Source: Vigna angularis | Taxonomy: Eukaryota > Streptophyta > Magnoliopsida > Fabales > Fabaceae | Direction: 5' to 3' | NCBI RefSeq assembly: GCF_016808095.1 | Contig: NC_068972.1 | Coordinates: 21,568,289-21,632,288, forward strand | DNA: 64,000 nucleotides | In this document: positions 1 to 13,423 of the stretch, one piece after another | How positions within the stretch are numbered: position 1 is the stretch's first letter | Layout of the letters: each line of letters opens with the position of its first letter | Translations under genes and position numbers: made by a program | Notes under the pieces: generated by a model | What the model was told of the DNA's origin: nothing | Database searches by the model: none | What the model saw: the letters and a program-made list of their open reading frames with translations, nothing else

Positions 1-3000
1 GTAAGCTTAACTACTTTGTTTACAGTCTACTCTAACTATTCTTTTTTATTTAAATGTGGACTTACTATGTTATATGCTTCTATATAATCTGGGATGTTAC
101 ATAAAATACGTAAAACATTAAATAAATAGTCCATAAATATAAAATTAAAATAAATAATAATAAGTAAAAATAAATTAAAAGTAATAAATAAATTATTAAA
201 ATACAAAAGTTAATAATAAAAGAAAAATAAATAAAATGGGAATGTATGACTTTGTATTATTTCCTAAAGCACTTTTCTATTTTAAAACAAGCTAATAATT
301 ATAGCTTATTCTCTCCTTTGTTCTTATTTATACAAATTATATATAAAAGTTCATTACGTCAACCCCCGAAAGGTATTTGGTAATTTTATTATGAAAAATT
401 GGTTAATCATTTTCAAATTAGTTAATGTTAATAAAAAATTATCAATCTATTGTGGTATGGCCAATCTCAGAAAATACTGAAAAAATATTTATTAATAATG
501 AAGATATTATGTAAAATTGATCAATTTAAAACAAATTAATTAATCACGCAAAGAAGTGATTGAAGAAAATACTTGGACAAAGATAATCCAGATGAAAAAT
601 AATATGATTATATTGCTATAAAGATATTATAATTAAATGATAATAACCACCTATTTGGTTGACTCCAATACACTGAATATATTTTCTCTCAGTCGTTTTC
701 TAATAATAATAAATTGAAAAATCTTTGTAATGATAAACACTTTTGGAATGTGGTTGATTCCCCAGCAGACACTTCTGTCCATAGTTATAGGTGGTACCTG
801 TTGCCTCAAGGGTTCTAGATAGGTTATGGGTCGTCATAATCATGATAAAGCTATTCCATTTTATTATTAAACTTAAATGCATGACATGCTGTATATATCT
901 CCATATATAATACTATTAATTAGTTCTTCATCATGTCGAATATGCATGCATCAAAATTTTATCTAGTACATCTTTGTGTTTCTTCTTATCAGATCTTCCA
1001 CACACAGAAATCTCTATCATGAAGATGTGTTGTAAGAGAATTTTGAAGATCTACACCATTTAAAGAAAATAGTATTTTAAACTTTCTTTCCCATAATAAA
1101 TTTTAGAGAAAAGTACTAGAGATAATAAAAAAAATAACAATATATAAAGAAAGATGGAACGAGATAGAAAGAACGAATAATACATAAAACTCAATATAAG
1201 CAATAATGTCCTCTGTTGTTGCAAAACCATGAAAATCTACCCATTTTCAAATTTTTAAAATTTGCTCCCCTAAAAAAATAGTTAAGAGAACATAATTATT
1301 AAAAAAAATAAAAAGAAAATGATGAAACCAAATATAAATAATATAAACTTACTTTTTTGGATTTGAATTTGTAGGTCCTTCATTCTCATACTAATGAAAC
1401 AAAGAACGAAGACTCATAACAAAAATATTAACTTAATGTAAAGACATAACAAAATATAAATATATAAATAAGATATTAGTCTAAATATTAAACTATCATT
1501 TTAGGGTTTAGGGTTTGTGAGAAAGAAGAATGAAGAGGGCAAAATAACGAAACTGGTGAGACCTCTAATGGTGTAGCAGGTGTTGGAGTGCCTTGGAGAA
1601 GGATAATGAAGACCCTTTTTAAGGAAGCTGAACCTTAAGTTATTATCGGAGGAAGAAATGGAACATGGTTTTGGTTGATGAAGGTGAAAATGAGATGTGA
1701 AATGGAGAAGATGGAGGAGTTTAAGAAAAAAGAAGAAGAAATGCAACAAATGAATGATAGACACAATGTCACCATGCATGGAAAAAAGAGACTAAATCTA
1801 TTACTTCAGAAAATAAAAGAACAAAAACATATTTAATCCTGATGTTTATATAACATTATATATCTATTGAATCTACTTACCACGGGAAGAGAAATGATAG
1901 ATGGAAATGTGTACCAAAATTCCTTTTCCAACTTAAAGCTTTAATCATACATTCTCATGTTTATTTTTATTTTGTTAGTACTCTATATCAATACCAAACC
2001 CTTCTTTTCTCACATGTTTAGGCATGCAATTTCACTAGGATGATAATTGATAGTGATATTGTTGCTTCTTTTTCATTCCCTAGTATGTCATTTCATTAAC
2101 AAAAGGCAGTGTTTTAAATCTAGAACGAATGAATTTCTAATGAATTCTTAGACTTTTTTTTGTCATTTTATACATTTTTAAAATAAATTTATCGTCTTTA
2201 TTTAGTTATTAACGTGAAAAACCTTATAAATATATAAATTTAAATTTTAAACTATATTAAAGTAACAGCCCAATTTAAAGCCTGTTGGTGTTTTACCCAA
2301 GTGTATAACCGTTGTTACATGGAAAAGAAAACTTACATATGCTTCGCATAACACCACAAAACAATTAGTGATTGATATAATGATCTTTAAAGGCTTAATA
2401 ATATTTTTTTATCTATATTTATAACAATGATTCCATATTTTAATTTGATATATTTTAATTTTTTTTATAAATTAATGAGATCCCTTTTGTAAGATCTACC
2501 TTAAAGTTGTTTAGAAGATAAAAAGCGGATATATGTTAATATAATCACTCTGTTTCCTATGGGTTTGTCGTCTAATCTCAGGAGCAAAATAGAAGAAATT
2601 CTTTTATGCAATTATTGTCTAATTTTAAGAGCAAAATGGGAAGACAGCACTAATCTAACAAAAAAAATTCATATTGAGCTTTTTAAAAAAATATAAACCA
2701 CATTTAATCAAATATAAATGGAAAGAAAATATTAAATCATTATTATATTTACATTTTTTTAAAATTTTAACTTTTAGAAAAAACTATTTCCAATTTAAAT
2801 GTTTCTAAAACTAAAAGATTGTTTCTGTTTTTGTAAATAAAAACTAGAAACAAGCGAGAAGAGAAGTTTTATTTATTTTTATTTATAGAAAAGAAGAATT
2901 TGTGTGAATGTAATTATTTAAAATATGAGAAAAAATAAATTGGGTAAATATGTAGGTAATATAACAACATTACGTTCAGAATTTCATTATAATTTTATCT

Positions 3001-4010
3001 TTAGAAAGATATTTAAAAAAGTTTAAAAATATATATTTAAATTATTCTTATTCTGAATATATCGTGGATCAATAATAGTAAAGAAAACAGAAAAATTGAA
3101 CCGAATTATAAGAAGTACGGTGTGAGTAGAAAATTAGGAGGTGGAGGGCGAAATTCCGGTAGAAGGTGCACCACCAAGAGTGGGAGGTGGGCCACCGCAA
3201 TGATATCACCGACCATATCCATTTTAAATCATTATTAATGCACACGCTACTGACAAAGCAGGACCATTTAGTACGGTCCACCCATCAGGTTGTCGATGTT
3301 GAACACAGTTCTCCTTATACAACATTTCTCTTTTCATCTCTCTTTTAGGTCTCCTTCAGAGAGTTCAATTTCACAACCATTTGGATGCCTAATCATCATA
3401 AATTGATAACTTATATCAGTTATTACACTCTAATTGATTACTTCCACCTGATATTGGATTATTTTAAAATAAATAGACTCCAATTGATGGTTTTTTCTAA
3501 GATAATTTAAATTTTTTTTTAAAAAAATCAATTCGATGGACCAAGATCAAAACTCGATAAGAAGAAAATGCTACATGTTATTGATAAATATTAGTTACTA
3601 AAATAATATTTTTTATAAACAAATTATAAAAATATCAGCAGTTGTATTCTATTTAAGATGAGAATGAGTCAATGTTGAAAATAAATAATTAAGTTATTTA
3701 TTAAATAAAAACCCTTCAATTAGTAAATTATGTAAAAATGATTAAGAGATTAGATACCTAGCAAATTCTATATTTAAATACCTGAAAATCTTATTTACTA
3801 GATATTTGATGTGAGAGTAAACGGTAGTATTGATTAAATAAAGGACGAGTAGTCTAAAGTGTATACTACATAAGGGACTTTAATAATAATATAAACTATA
3901 AAACTGATCACATTTTAATTTTTGTTTTGTTTTGATCTATTTTCTGTTTCATAAACTCTCTCCCACAAACATCTTTTCTTTTGATATAATTATTTAGAAT
4001 GTTGTTGTAG
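1..4010. other. AT-rich intergenic DNA, no gene recognised
   Basis: Very AT-rich sequence with only short accidental reading frames (60 to 92 codons) that match no family I know. A slightly GC-richer patch at 3120-3300 overlaps short frames on both strands and has no recognisable domain. Two plant telomere-type units (TTTAGGG) occur at about 1501-1516 but do not form an array. I see nothing else to annotate. Confidence 0.6.
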
Positions 4011-4190
4011 TGTTAAGCTCAAAATCAACGTAGTTTTTAACTACTAGTGGTTAGATTCAAGGTCGGTTTAGTTTTAACCTAACACTAGTGGAAACATAAT
4101 AACGAGAATATGTGATAGGTAAATGAGGAGTTTAAAGTTATAACTCAAATAATTATTCAAGACATGGCAAAAGATGTGAATTAAATATGA

Positions 4191-5106
4191 CATTAGTACA
4201 AAAATCGTTTACAAATATTTTGGGTTTTCAAAGGCGAATTCGCGAACGACCTCATATCATGAGACTTTAATGTCGAATTTTGTCAATATATTATGTTAAT
4301 CATTTTTTTTTGTTTTTTAATTAATTGTGATCCTTTTTTACAACTCTACGAAATCTAAAAAGCAGAAAAACAACAAATTTCAGTTTTTGAACTATGAACG
4401 TGTAGTGTAGTATAAAAAAAAACAACAATAACCAACAACAAACAAGTTCAATCAAACAATAACAACAACAAACAAGTTCAACAAAAAAGAAACAACAAAC
4501 AAGTTCAACAAATAAGTTCTTCAAAACGAAAACTAACCTTCAAAAGGTGAGTTCGTCGGAATAAAGTGTTGTCACTAATGATAGAGAAAACATAATGCAC
4601 GTATGAAGGACAAGAGCACGAAAATAATCGGTCATAACAAATGAAAATCATACATAAAGTAATTAATTAAAGTGTTGTCACCAGTGATAGAGAAAGCATA
4701 ATGCACGTATGAAGGACAAGAGCACGGAAATAATCGGTCATAACAAATGAAAATTATACATAAAGTAATTAATTAACATGCATTTGTATCAAATGAAAGA
4801 AAGATTACATGTGATGGTCGTCAAACTTAGTTTGAGAAAAGTTTAAGAAGAGAAGAGGGTCTCACGCGCTAAGATAAAGTGAATGAATTTTCAACCTCCC
4901 GCTCAAATTTTTATTGAATCCACTAACCTTTTAACGTCTAACGTTGGGGCATTCGACGTTTTATATCATTTTACGTCGAATTACAATTCTAAATGACGTT
5001 TAATAATTGCATTTATTTACAAAATTGTCACCGGTCATTTTTAACTTTGGTTATTCAGTGGTTGGATGTTCAACGTGTGACGTTATACGCTGTTTTTGTA
5101 CTAGTG
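4191..5106. mobile_element. Non-autonomous CACTA (En/Spm) element, complete
   Basis: A 916-bp element bounded on the left by CATTAGTACAAAAATCG (one change from CACTA) and on the right by TTTTTGTACTAGTG, its inverted partner. It is flanked by a 3-bp target duplication TGA (4188-4190 and 5107-5109), as expected for the CACTA superfamily. Short ACGT/GTCGAA-type motifs repeat near the ends, as in subterminal regions. It encodes no transposase; the 67-codon frame at 4321-4524 is low complexity. The left half is homologous in inverted orientation to 49151-49542. Confidence 0.85.
4565..4776 (+). repeat. 106-bp direct tandem duplication in CACTA element
   Basis: Two adjacent copies, 4565-4670 and 4671-4776, each starting AGTGTTGTCA and ending AATTAATTAA, with only a few substitutions between them. 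The unit contains the ATGCACGTATGAAGGACAAG segment twice. It is a local duplication inside the non-autonomous CACTA element; no coding role is visible. Confidence 0.85.
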
Positions 5107-5581
5107 TGAGTATTTAAAGGAGGACCTGAGGGGAGAAGGAGGAAAAGACACTTTGTGTGTTCTAACTAATCGAACCTTGAACCTTTTGGCTATAACATTT
5201 TGGTGTCCACCTTGGAACGTCGGTAGAACACTTCTTGATGCCTAAAATGTATTTTTTCTATTACATGGTATCACAGACAATTGGATGACAGTGTGTAGTG
5301 TTTACACCCTTTGCTGCCACATGTTATTCTAGGTTTATGATGTATGATGAATGTGGTTTGATCGATTTGAATATCTCTATAACTATATGGTGATTGGATT
5401 AGTTGTGCAACGTCCTGCATTGTGATGATATCCTATGATTAATTTGCAAATATAATTCACTTTTGATCAAATGACGACTCATGATAATCCAAATTCTCCT
5501 TTTTCCCGATGTCTCCTTTTTCTTTCTCTTTTCTCTTTATTCTCACTAAAAATTTCTTTCTTCCACTATAACTCACTTTCA

Positions 5582-5583
<2 letters not shown>

Positions 5584-5613
<30 letters not shown>
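5584..5613. repeat. (TA)n microsatellite
   Basis: About 15 uninterrupted TA dinucleotides. Confidence 0.95.
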
Positions 5614-5618
<5 letters not shown>

Positions 5619-6565
5619 CATACTTTTACCATGCCAACATTATGAAATACTTACCTTATATTTGTCTTTTTTTACTAGTTCTACTATGAGGATATCAACC
5701 ATAGTTAATTCTCAGTCTTAAGAAAGTTGGCCACATAGCTCGACTAAAAGGAGCTTCACCTCAAAGAGACTGAAAAAGTTCGAGCATAAGAAAGTCTGCC
5801 ACAAGGAGGTCGCGCATAAGGAGGTCAAGGAAGTCGCCTACAAGGAGGTTGACCTTCGTACTTGGTCTTAAGGAGATTTTCTTTAGAAAAATTGGCTATA
5901 GAGGTCGACTATAGGAAGAACGACCTTAGTACTTGCTTTAAAAAAATCAACCTTATAAAAATTCATGAACTAACATTTTACACCACTTTAAAATAAATAT
6001 TGTATTGTTCAAAGAAAATATTGCATTACAATTTTTTTTGGATGTTGCATTAATTGTTTAAAAGAATAATTTGCAAAATCAATTTTGTTGCATTAAACTT
6101 AAACCTGAATTCTCCTTTTTACCAATCTCTCATTTTTCTTCCATTTGATTTCTCAAGATTTGATCACCAAATATGATCTCTCAATTGTTATTTGTTTCTT
6201 TGTAGTGATATTTGAAGATTTTTCGACCTTTATCTTGGCGAGCATGTTAAAAAATGATGTTTTCTTGTGATGGGGTTGGTTGGTGTTAGACCAAATGTCG
6301 GTTGAGTCAATAAGCCTAATTTTATCTCTTACTTGTAAAAATTGAGTAAGGGACAAATGTTGATCCATACTTGTAAAATGTAGGAGAGAAGAAAATTGAA
6401 GACCATATCTATAAATGCACATAGGGAAAATGGTCATCCCTTAATTGTAAAATGCAAGTGAGAAAAAAAAATTGAAGACCCTATCTATACATGGAAATAT
6501 GAAAAATATTGATCACTTACTTGTATAATGCAAGTAAAACAATTTAAAATGATACAATTACTTTA

Positions 6566-6570
<5 letters not shown>

Positions 6571-6626
<56 letters not shown>
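6571..6626. repeat. (AT)n microsatellite
   Basis: About 28 AT dinucleotides in a row. Confidence 0.95.
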
Positions 6627-6631
<5 letters not shown>

Positions 6632-6719
6632 TATATGAGTTTTTAATATATTTAAAGATCACTTTATAATCAACTACCTATATTAACTATAGGTTAAAAA
6701 AGTGAATTTAAATAGGCAA

Positions 6720-7110
6720 TCAATCAAGGCGTCTCACAAAGAAGTAAAGGCAATTTATCAAGGCAGTTAAAATTTAAAGTGACTTTTCAAAGCGCCTAGC
6801 AACCTTTCAAGGCATTGAACCAAAAAATTAAGGTGACCTTTCAATATATTGAACCAAAAAATTAAGGTGACATTTCAAGGTACTTAATGACTTTTCAAGG
6901 CATTAAACACAAAAATTAAGGTGACCTTTCAAGGTGCCTAGTCACCTTTTCAAAGCACTAAACCAAAAAATTAAGGTTACTTTCAATGCACTAAATCCAA
7001 AAATTAAGGTACCCTTTCGAGGCACCTAGTGACCCATAAAGACAATAAAAAAATGGCGCCCAAGAAGAAATGACAACCTTTCAAAGAGCCTAAAAAGATA
7101 AAAGGCGACT
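6720..7110 (+). repeat. Degenerate tandem array with AAAAATTAAGG units
   Basis: The words AAAAATTAAGGTGACCTTTC and CCTTTCAAGGCAC recur about every 50 to 60 bases, with substitutions and small gaps, through this stretch. It looks like an old minisatellite or the inner repeat region of a decayed transposon. No open frame spans it. Confidence 0.6.
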
Positions 7111-7189
7111 TGTTAAGGTGCCCATAAAGAAAAGAAGGTGACATGTGACAATTTTCACTACTAAAGAAAGGTAAAAGGAAGCCACTGAT

Positions 7190-7440
7190 AGGGAGAAAGA
7201 TGATCAGGTATCACTTTAAATGATGATAAAGAAAAATATAGCTGGTTAAATGATGATTAAGCATCATTTGCACGGTAAAATATCATTCTAAAAAAGAAAG
7301 ATGTTCAAGAATCATCCAATCGGTAAGATGATGATCAAGTATCATCCGATAAGGGTATCATCCATCAAGTATCATCTAATCAAATTGAGATGATAATGTA
7401 TCGTTTGATTAAACTACAATTAAGGTAATTGCATATCATT
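7190..7440. repeat. Degenerate GATGAT / ATCATC array
   Basis: GATGATNAAGTATCATC-type words are repeated several times with variable spacing, giving alternating GATGAT and ATCATC blocks that can fold on themselves. Not assigned to a known family. Confidence 0.5.
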
Positions 7441-7856
7441 TGGTCAAACAACTTTAGTGTGAATTTAAAAGGCACCTTGGAAAAGTTTTCCTTTAGAAAT
7501 ATTAAGGTAAGGTAAGGTTTCAATATCTGATTATAATTTTACGCCGACCAAGGTGTCTATTAAAAAAAAGGCAATGGTAACATTTACACAAAATAGATAC
7601 TTGGTCATCAGAAGTAAGCGCTAAGGAAGTAAAATATAATCTAATTATAGTGTTAGGCCCAATGTTAGAAATGGAGAAGACACAAAAAAGACTTTATAAT
7701 ATAAGGAACAGATCGAAAATTGGGGGATCACTATTGAATGCTTTTGGCTAATTAGTCTTAGTACTTTTTAACAAAAACAAATATAAATATCGTATAGGTG
7801 TGATGTTAAATACTTTTATTTAGGCTTAAGCTTTATAAAACCGAAGGTTGGGGGGA

Positions 7857-8386
7857 TGTTTAGTGGTTAGGCGCAAGGCCGATTAGTGGTTAAGCCCAAG
7901 ATCGAGGTATTAGGTTAAAACTAGATTGACCTTGAGCCTAACCACTAATTGGCTTTGGGTAGTTAAAAATTAGATCGGTCTTGTGCCTAACATTATAGAA
8001 ATGAAAGAAAATAAAGATTAGATGATTCGTCAGTCTTATTTATAATTGTAATTAAGAGATGAAGAGAAATCATGAGATAGACAATTGCAAAAACACATGT
8101 ATAAAAGGTTTAAGATAGGGAAAAAGAAAGTTTTACCTTCTTAAATATGTAGATGATACAATATTTCTTGAAAAAGTATCCATGAATAATGATTAGAAGT
8201 ATTTCTCAAATGATGATAAACTCAAGTTACTAACAAATTTTGTTATTATAAACAGTTTGTATTCGTCATAATACACAATGTTTTTAGTGAATTTCTCGCA
8301 TTTATTAAGTGGCAACAATATCATTGTCTAAACTTAATATCAAAATACTCTTCTCTTATTTTGTTCTCATAAGTTGGTATCAAAAC
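7857..8386 (+). mobile_element. Possible LTR plus primer site of an old retroelement
   Basis: A candidate LTR of about 510 bp: TGTTTAGTGG at 7857 is preceded by a G-rich purine tract (GGTTGGGGGGA), and the candidate end at 8369 (TTCTCA) is followed by TGGTATCAAAAC (8375-8386), close to the initiator-Met tRNA primer site. No second LTR or coding region was found. The call rests only on the order tract, TG, CA and primer site, so it is tentative. Confidence 0.35.
7866..7991. repeat. Nested foldback (inverted repeat)
   Basis: The outer arms 7866-7883 (GTTAGGCGCAAGGCCGAT) and 7974-7991 are reverse complements at about 16 of 18 positions. The inner arms, about 7882-7905 and 7927-7949, carry ATTAGTGGTTA and its complement. 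The 3' half (7908-7992) is homologous in reverse orientation to 4011-4090. It is most likely two head-to-head LTR ends of the same old family, not a regulatory hairpin. Confidence 0.6.
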
Positions 8387-8389
8387 TTC

Positions 8390-9722
8390 AACTTTTGATA
8401 TTCAATAATTTTTTCAATTTTTTATTTAAATTATTTTGGAGTTATGAGAAATACTTATGCTAAAATTATTCCTCGACTAAATGAATATAAAAAATTATTT
8501 ATTCATGATTTCATTACTAAATTGAATAAAAATTAAAAAATAATTTTGAAAAAATAACAAAAAAAAGAATATAAAAGAAAGAGCATAGATATACAAATAA
8601 AGATAGAATGTTTCATGGGTATTGGAAAACACACGTTGTAGAAAAAAGAAAATCAAAGGAGAAAATAAATTAAAGAGGAGTTAAAAGAAAAAAACTTAAA
8701 GATAATTAAGAGAAAAAAAACAAGTATATTTGAGAAAAGGAAATAAAAAAATATATGGAAAGAAAAAGAAATTCAAGAAAAAATATATTAAACAAAAGAG
8801 AAAATGAGAAACAAACAAAAATGAAGTGACTAAAATAGAGAAAGAAAAAAAATCTAACATTTGAATTTAGTAGATTTACACTACTAACTCAAACTATTAC
8901 AAAATAGGTATATAAAAATAGACCATCACATAAACATATATATAATATGTATATCCAAATCGTCATAAATCTCATCTTTAATAATATATAAAGTTTCATG
9001 AATCTCAATGATACATCATCTTTAATAATATATATAAAGTTTTTCAACAAGGGAAGATTTATAAAATACAAAACTATATACTTATGCATCATTTATACCA
9101 TATCTGAGCATCAAGCAATCTCAATGCTTATCAACCCTGCTACTTGCACTATCTTCTATTCACCTATAACATACAATCACTGCAGGTGGATAAACCATAA
9201 CCAAACACAAAAAAACATGATAAGCTAGTATATTTAAAAAGAAAAAGACTGATAAATAGTTCAAAATGATTAGAACAAACAATCACTTACAAACACTAAC
9301 TTCATTTAATCATACACATAATATAAGGAAACCATGATAACTACCTTCGAAGGATTTTGTGTATTGAGTCGGGTCCAGAGTTTTTGCACCTATCATAAGA
9401 ATCTCGATAGCATATTGGCTTATAAAACTATTGCTCTACCAAACTTTCCGACATGACAAGGTTAGTCTCACCTATAGTCTTTCTAGAAAAGATCAACAAT
9501 CCCAATTTGCGCTATAGAAACCTCCATTGACTCTAACTAACTAGATATCTTACTCTATGTGAGTTAAGATACTAAGTAAAGTCTGGATAATTTCCTTTCG
9601 AGCCCCTAATCAATACACCTAACACAAGATTGGAATGGTTTCTCCAATGAAAGTCATTCTACACTCATCATATTATAATTTCATATTATCTCATTCAATA
9701 GTTAAGCATCTCTATCATTCAT

Positions 9723-9778
<56 letters not shown>

Positions 9779-12700
9779 GTATTTATCTTGTACCAACTCA
9801 ATTAAAATAAAACATTCATTTCCAAATATACACCTTATTCACCATAAATATGACAAATAGTAAGCACAATCACAAGAAAAATAACTAAAGAATAACATAT
9901 CACACACAACTCATTCATCACATTCTCAAATAATCTTATTAAATCATCACACCATGTCGTACATATATAATTTATCTCAATCCAAATCCATCTCATAACA
10001 TCAATTACAAAATATTTATTTCAAATTAGATGTTGATAATTAATCAATTATTTTTTATTGCATTAACATAATATTCAAATACAAAATTTTCATTAAATAC
10101 ATCAAAACAGCAAAAAGCACTACTCTAATTGTAGACTTCTAATCAAAGATCTCAACAGTCAAAACGAAGAATCTTGTATATCAAGAACAATCTATCAAAA
10201 TTTTAGTCCGATTCAATAGTTAATGAAGTGGGAATCAAAATTTTTTCGAGACAGCTCTGGACCCAAAATAGGGTGGCGCCCAACGCCCTGAGTTGAGGCT
10301 AGCACTAGATCCCTTGGAGGTCCTTGGATTTTTAGTTGAGAGTTGCGCCCGACGATCCCTTAGTGGCATTCAGTGTAAACAATTCAGTGAACTCACTAAC
10401 TTTGTAGCGTCCAACAATACTAAAGTTTTACTCAATGCAAGAAAAGTCAATGACCAGTGCTTGATTAACACCCCGCCACACTGTAGGAGCGCCTATCATT
10501 GCATTAGAAGATTGAAATTCCTTTATGAGTTTTGATTGAACAAATTGACTCTTCTTAAATTATTCTCCACTTAAAAAACTTTATAAAATTATAATATAAC
10601 TATATCTTAGTTCATCAACAAACCAAAAGAAAAGGTTTTACAAGAGCAAAACATACCCTCTAATACCAAATGAATTAAACTCACCTATCTTTAAAGTAAT
10701 CTTACACCACTAAAAAGATTACACAATCATCACTATCAATTTATAAACAAAGTTTATTAATCCTTCAACCAGCCAAATCATCTCATTCATCAATTTCAAC
10801 CAAACCCAAAACAAATTTATACTACCATTACATTTGTAAACATGATGAATGTGGGTTTTAATAGGTGTTCTTCTTACATTTCAAAACTTAGAACAAATTA
10901 TAGAAGTACAAAATATACTCATTGAACTGAATTGAGCCATATATACTAATCATTGGAATAAACTTCCCACCAAAACCTCAATTACATATATCATTTGTGT
11001 TTAAATTCATTAATTTAGCTAGTTCACCAATTCACAACATCAAACAAACAAAATCACTTCATGCATCAATCCAATCATTCATAAATCAACAATTTAACCA
11101 CAATCTCATTCAAACAATAAAATAACTTTTTAAAAACTAACTTTTCTTACTTGACTTATGAGTACAAAACATAATTTCATTTGTTTCTAAGCACCTTTAT
11201 CACAAAGGAAGGTAGTATCTCCACATATAAAGCTTAGATCAATGATCTAATCATACCTAAACAATTTTGAACACATATTCATCAAGAACATATAAACTTG
11301 ACATGCAACCCCAAGAACCCCCTCAAGCAACAATTCAAGCCCAAACGTCTCTAAAAGGACAAAAAAGAAACTTACTTGTTTAAGATTATGACCGACCTCA
11401 ACCAAGGAGTTTTGTATTAACTTTTGATCTTCAAACAAACGAAGAACGAAGTTAAAATAAATGAAGAATGAAGTTAAAGCTTTAGAAAGAATGTAAAGGA
11501 CAAATTTTAATTAAATTTTTTTAGAAATGTTGTGATTTTTATAAAATGATCTTCTCTTAATATATAACGTATTTATTTCAATCTTTTATTATTAAATTAT
11601 TTCAGTGTATCATTTAAAAATCACCACTACTCTAAACTGTTTTTTAAGTATTTTTTAGGTTCTCAAAAAATTAATAATAAAATATTTATTTTTACTGTGA
11701 ATATTATTGTTTTACCTATTCAATAATGTGATTTTTTTTTTCTCATGAGTTATCTTATCAACACTTCATTCAGTATCAATAGTATTTGCATGAATTATAG
11801 TTCAATAATGGGATAATAATATGATATTGGACGGTTAATATAAGTTTGAATTTTCTTTATAATTTTTATTATATTTTTAATTAGTAAAAAAATAGTTCAT
11901 CATTAGATAAAAAAATTATTAGTTGTATGTAAGTTGATGAACTAAATATTGAAAAAGTATATATTCTTTAAAAATTGTCTTATAATTCTAAACTTAGACA
12001 CTATAGTATATATTAAGAATAGCCAATATAAGTTTCTAACCAAACAAGGGTATTATGCAAAGTTGATTTAAAGATTGAACTAAAACTATAAAGTACACAA
12101 TCGTTGCATTATTTAATATATTGATGTCACCACTATCCCAATCACGACAACATAACTATAACAGATGGTGGTGGCACAATAGCTGAAGATAAGTGTGACT
12201 AATTTCAAGAAAACTCTTAATATTAAAAAAAGAGAACACTATGTAAAGTTGATAATGTGACTTTTCTAGAACACAATTCTTTTTTGAATGAGATATAATT
12301 AAAGTTGGCAGGTACAAATCACTGAAAGAAGTTCTTATTTTATTGTATTAATTCCTTGTTATATAGAACCTATATTTGTGTGACTGTGAATAAATGTGCT
12401 GATTGAAAATCACGCAGTTATACGCAGCCATGGGTGTGGGCGTTTTCAGGTAGCATGCATTCACCACCAGTTCCAACCTCCCCACTCCAATCACAAAACT
12501 CTCCTTTACTTACTTTCTTATTCCTTTGTTTTTTTCTCAATACACGCATGCGTCTGATTCTTTGATATTTAGTACTTTGGTCAAAAAGGACACTGTATAA
12601 AGTTTTTATTCAATTATTAACAGAGAAAGGGTAAAGTTATTTCGTAAACTTTTGTCATTAAGATATATATTTTTTGAATTTCGTGTCGTGAGAACTTATT

Positions 12701-13400
12701 GACGAGGGAGTTTAGTTTTTGCGGGTTAAGACTTTTATTTTTCTCAGTGATTTAAATTTGACATTTCCACGTTAAGTAGATAATAAAGATAGATACTGCT
12801 AGAGGTTGAGTTAAACTTTACGGAAATAATGATAATGAAATATAATTTGATAACAAAGACGGCTTATACATAGTTCTGAAACGTTTGCTTCTATCCTATT
12901 ACATAATCTATACAAATCTATATCTATAATTCTTTTCTATATGAGAAACTCGAGTGAGAGAATAGAAAGAATAAACAATGATAGAAACTGATTATTACTT
13001 TCTGAACAATTTGAAGTATGGAAAAGAAATAATAACATTGTTGTACAAACAAACTGGCTTAAGACTAGTCAACTATATCAACTATAATATAGTAATAGTT
13101 CCTCAAATTTAATGGGAACATCTACGTTAGATATATTATATATTTTAAATAAATATTTTAATTTTAATTAGTTCGTTAATATTTTTTATTTTTATTTTGT
13201 ACTTAGTTCATATTTATTCTATTCTAAATAGAATAAGTTAGGTGTATATTTAACATAAAGAAGATTAATGTTTTTCACTATATTCAACAGTTATAAAGAA
13301 GAGTAAAACGTTGCAAGGAGAGAATTTTAGTTAAAATGTTTGTATGTTGATTAAGAACATGTATATGCAAAATGAATAACTGGTAAGCCATAATTTTCTC
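8390..13400. other. Intergenic DNA with unidentified old repeats
   Basis: No protein-coding gene is recognised. 9340-11450 has a base composition unlike its surroundings and contains a small GC-rich patch (10255-10500) with words such as GGCGCCCAACGCC. A reverse-oriented primer-like site, TCTAATACCAAATG, lies at about 10658. This suggests a decayed LTR retroelement on the minus strand, but without coding remnants. 11500-13400 is plain AT-rich sequence; a GC-richer patch at 12405-12560 has no clear frame. Confidence 0.45.
9731..9783. repeat. (AT)n then (GTAT)n microsatellite
   Basis: About 18 AT dinucleotides followed by four GTAT units. Confidence 0.95.
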
Positions 13401-13423
13401 ACGCACAAAGAAAACATTTATCT

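Larger units (their letters stand above)
4011..5265 (+). mobile_element. Old LTR, split by a CACTA insertion
   Basis: Without the inserted CACTA element (4191-5106 plus one 3-bp duplication) the two flanks form a sequence of about 336 bp. It starts TGTTAAGC at 4011 and ends TTACA at 5265. It is followed at once by TGGTATCACAGAC (5266-5278), close to the initiator-Met tRNA primer site used by many plant Ty1/copia elements. The segment 4011-4090 has an inverted homologue at about 7908-7992. No coding remnant follows it, so this is a fragment or solo-type LTR. The boundaries are inferred from the TG...CA ends and the primer site. Confidence 0.45.
5279..7850. other. Repeat-rich intergenic DNA
   Basis: No gene is recognised. 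5730-5950 contains a degenerate array of AAGGAGGTCG and GTCGACC-like words. 6571-6626 is an (AT)n run. 6720-7110 and 7190-7440 are degenerate tandem arrays annotated separately. The 94-codon frame at 6153-6437 (minus) has no recognisable domain. Confidence 0.55.

Noticed and set aside
1501..1516. TTTAGGGTTTAGGG, possible interstitial telomere or telo-box
   Set aside because: Only two units and no array; such short matches are common in plant promoters and AT-rich DNA.
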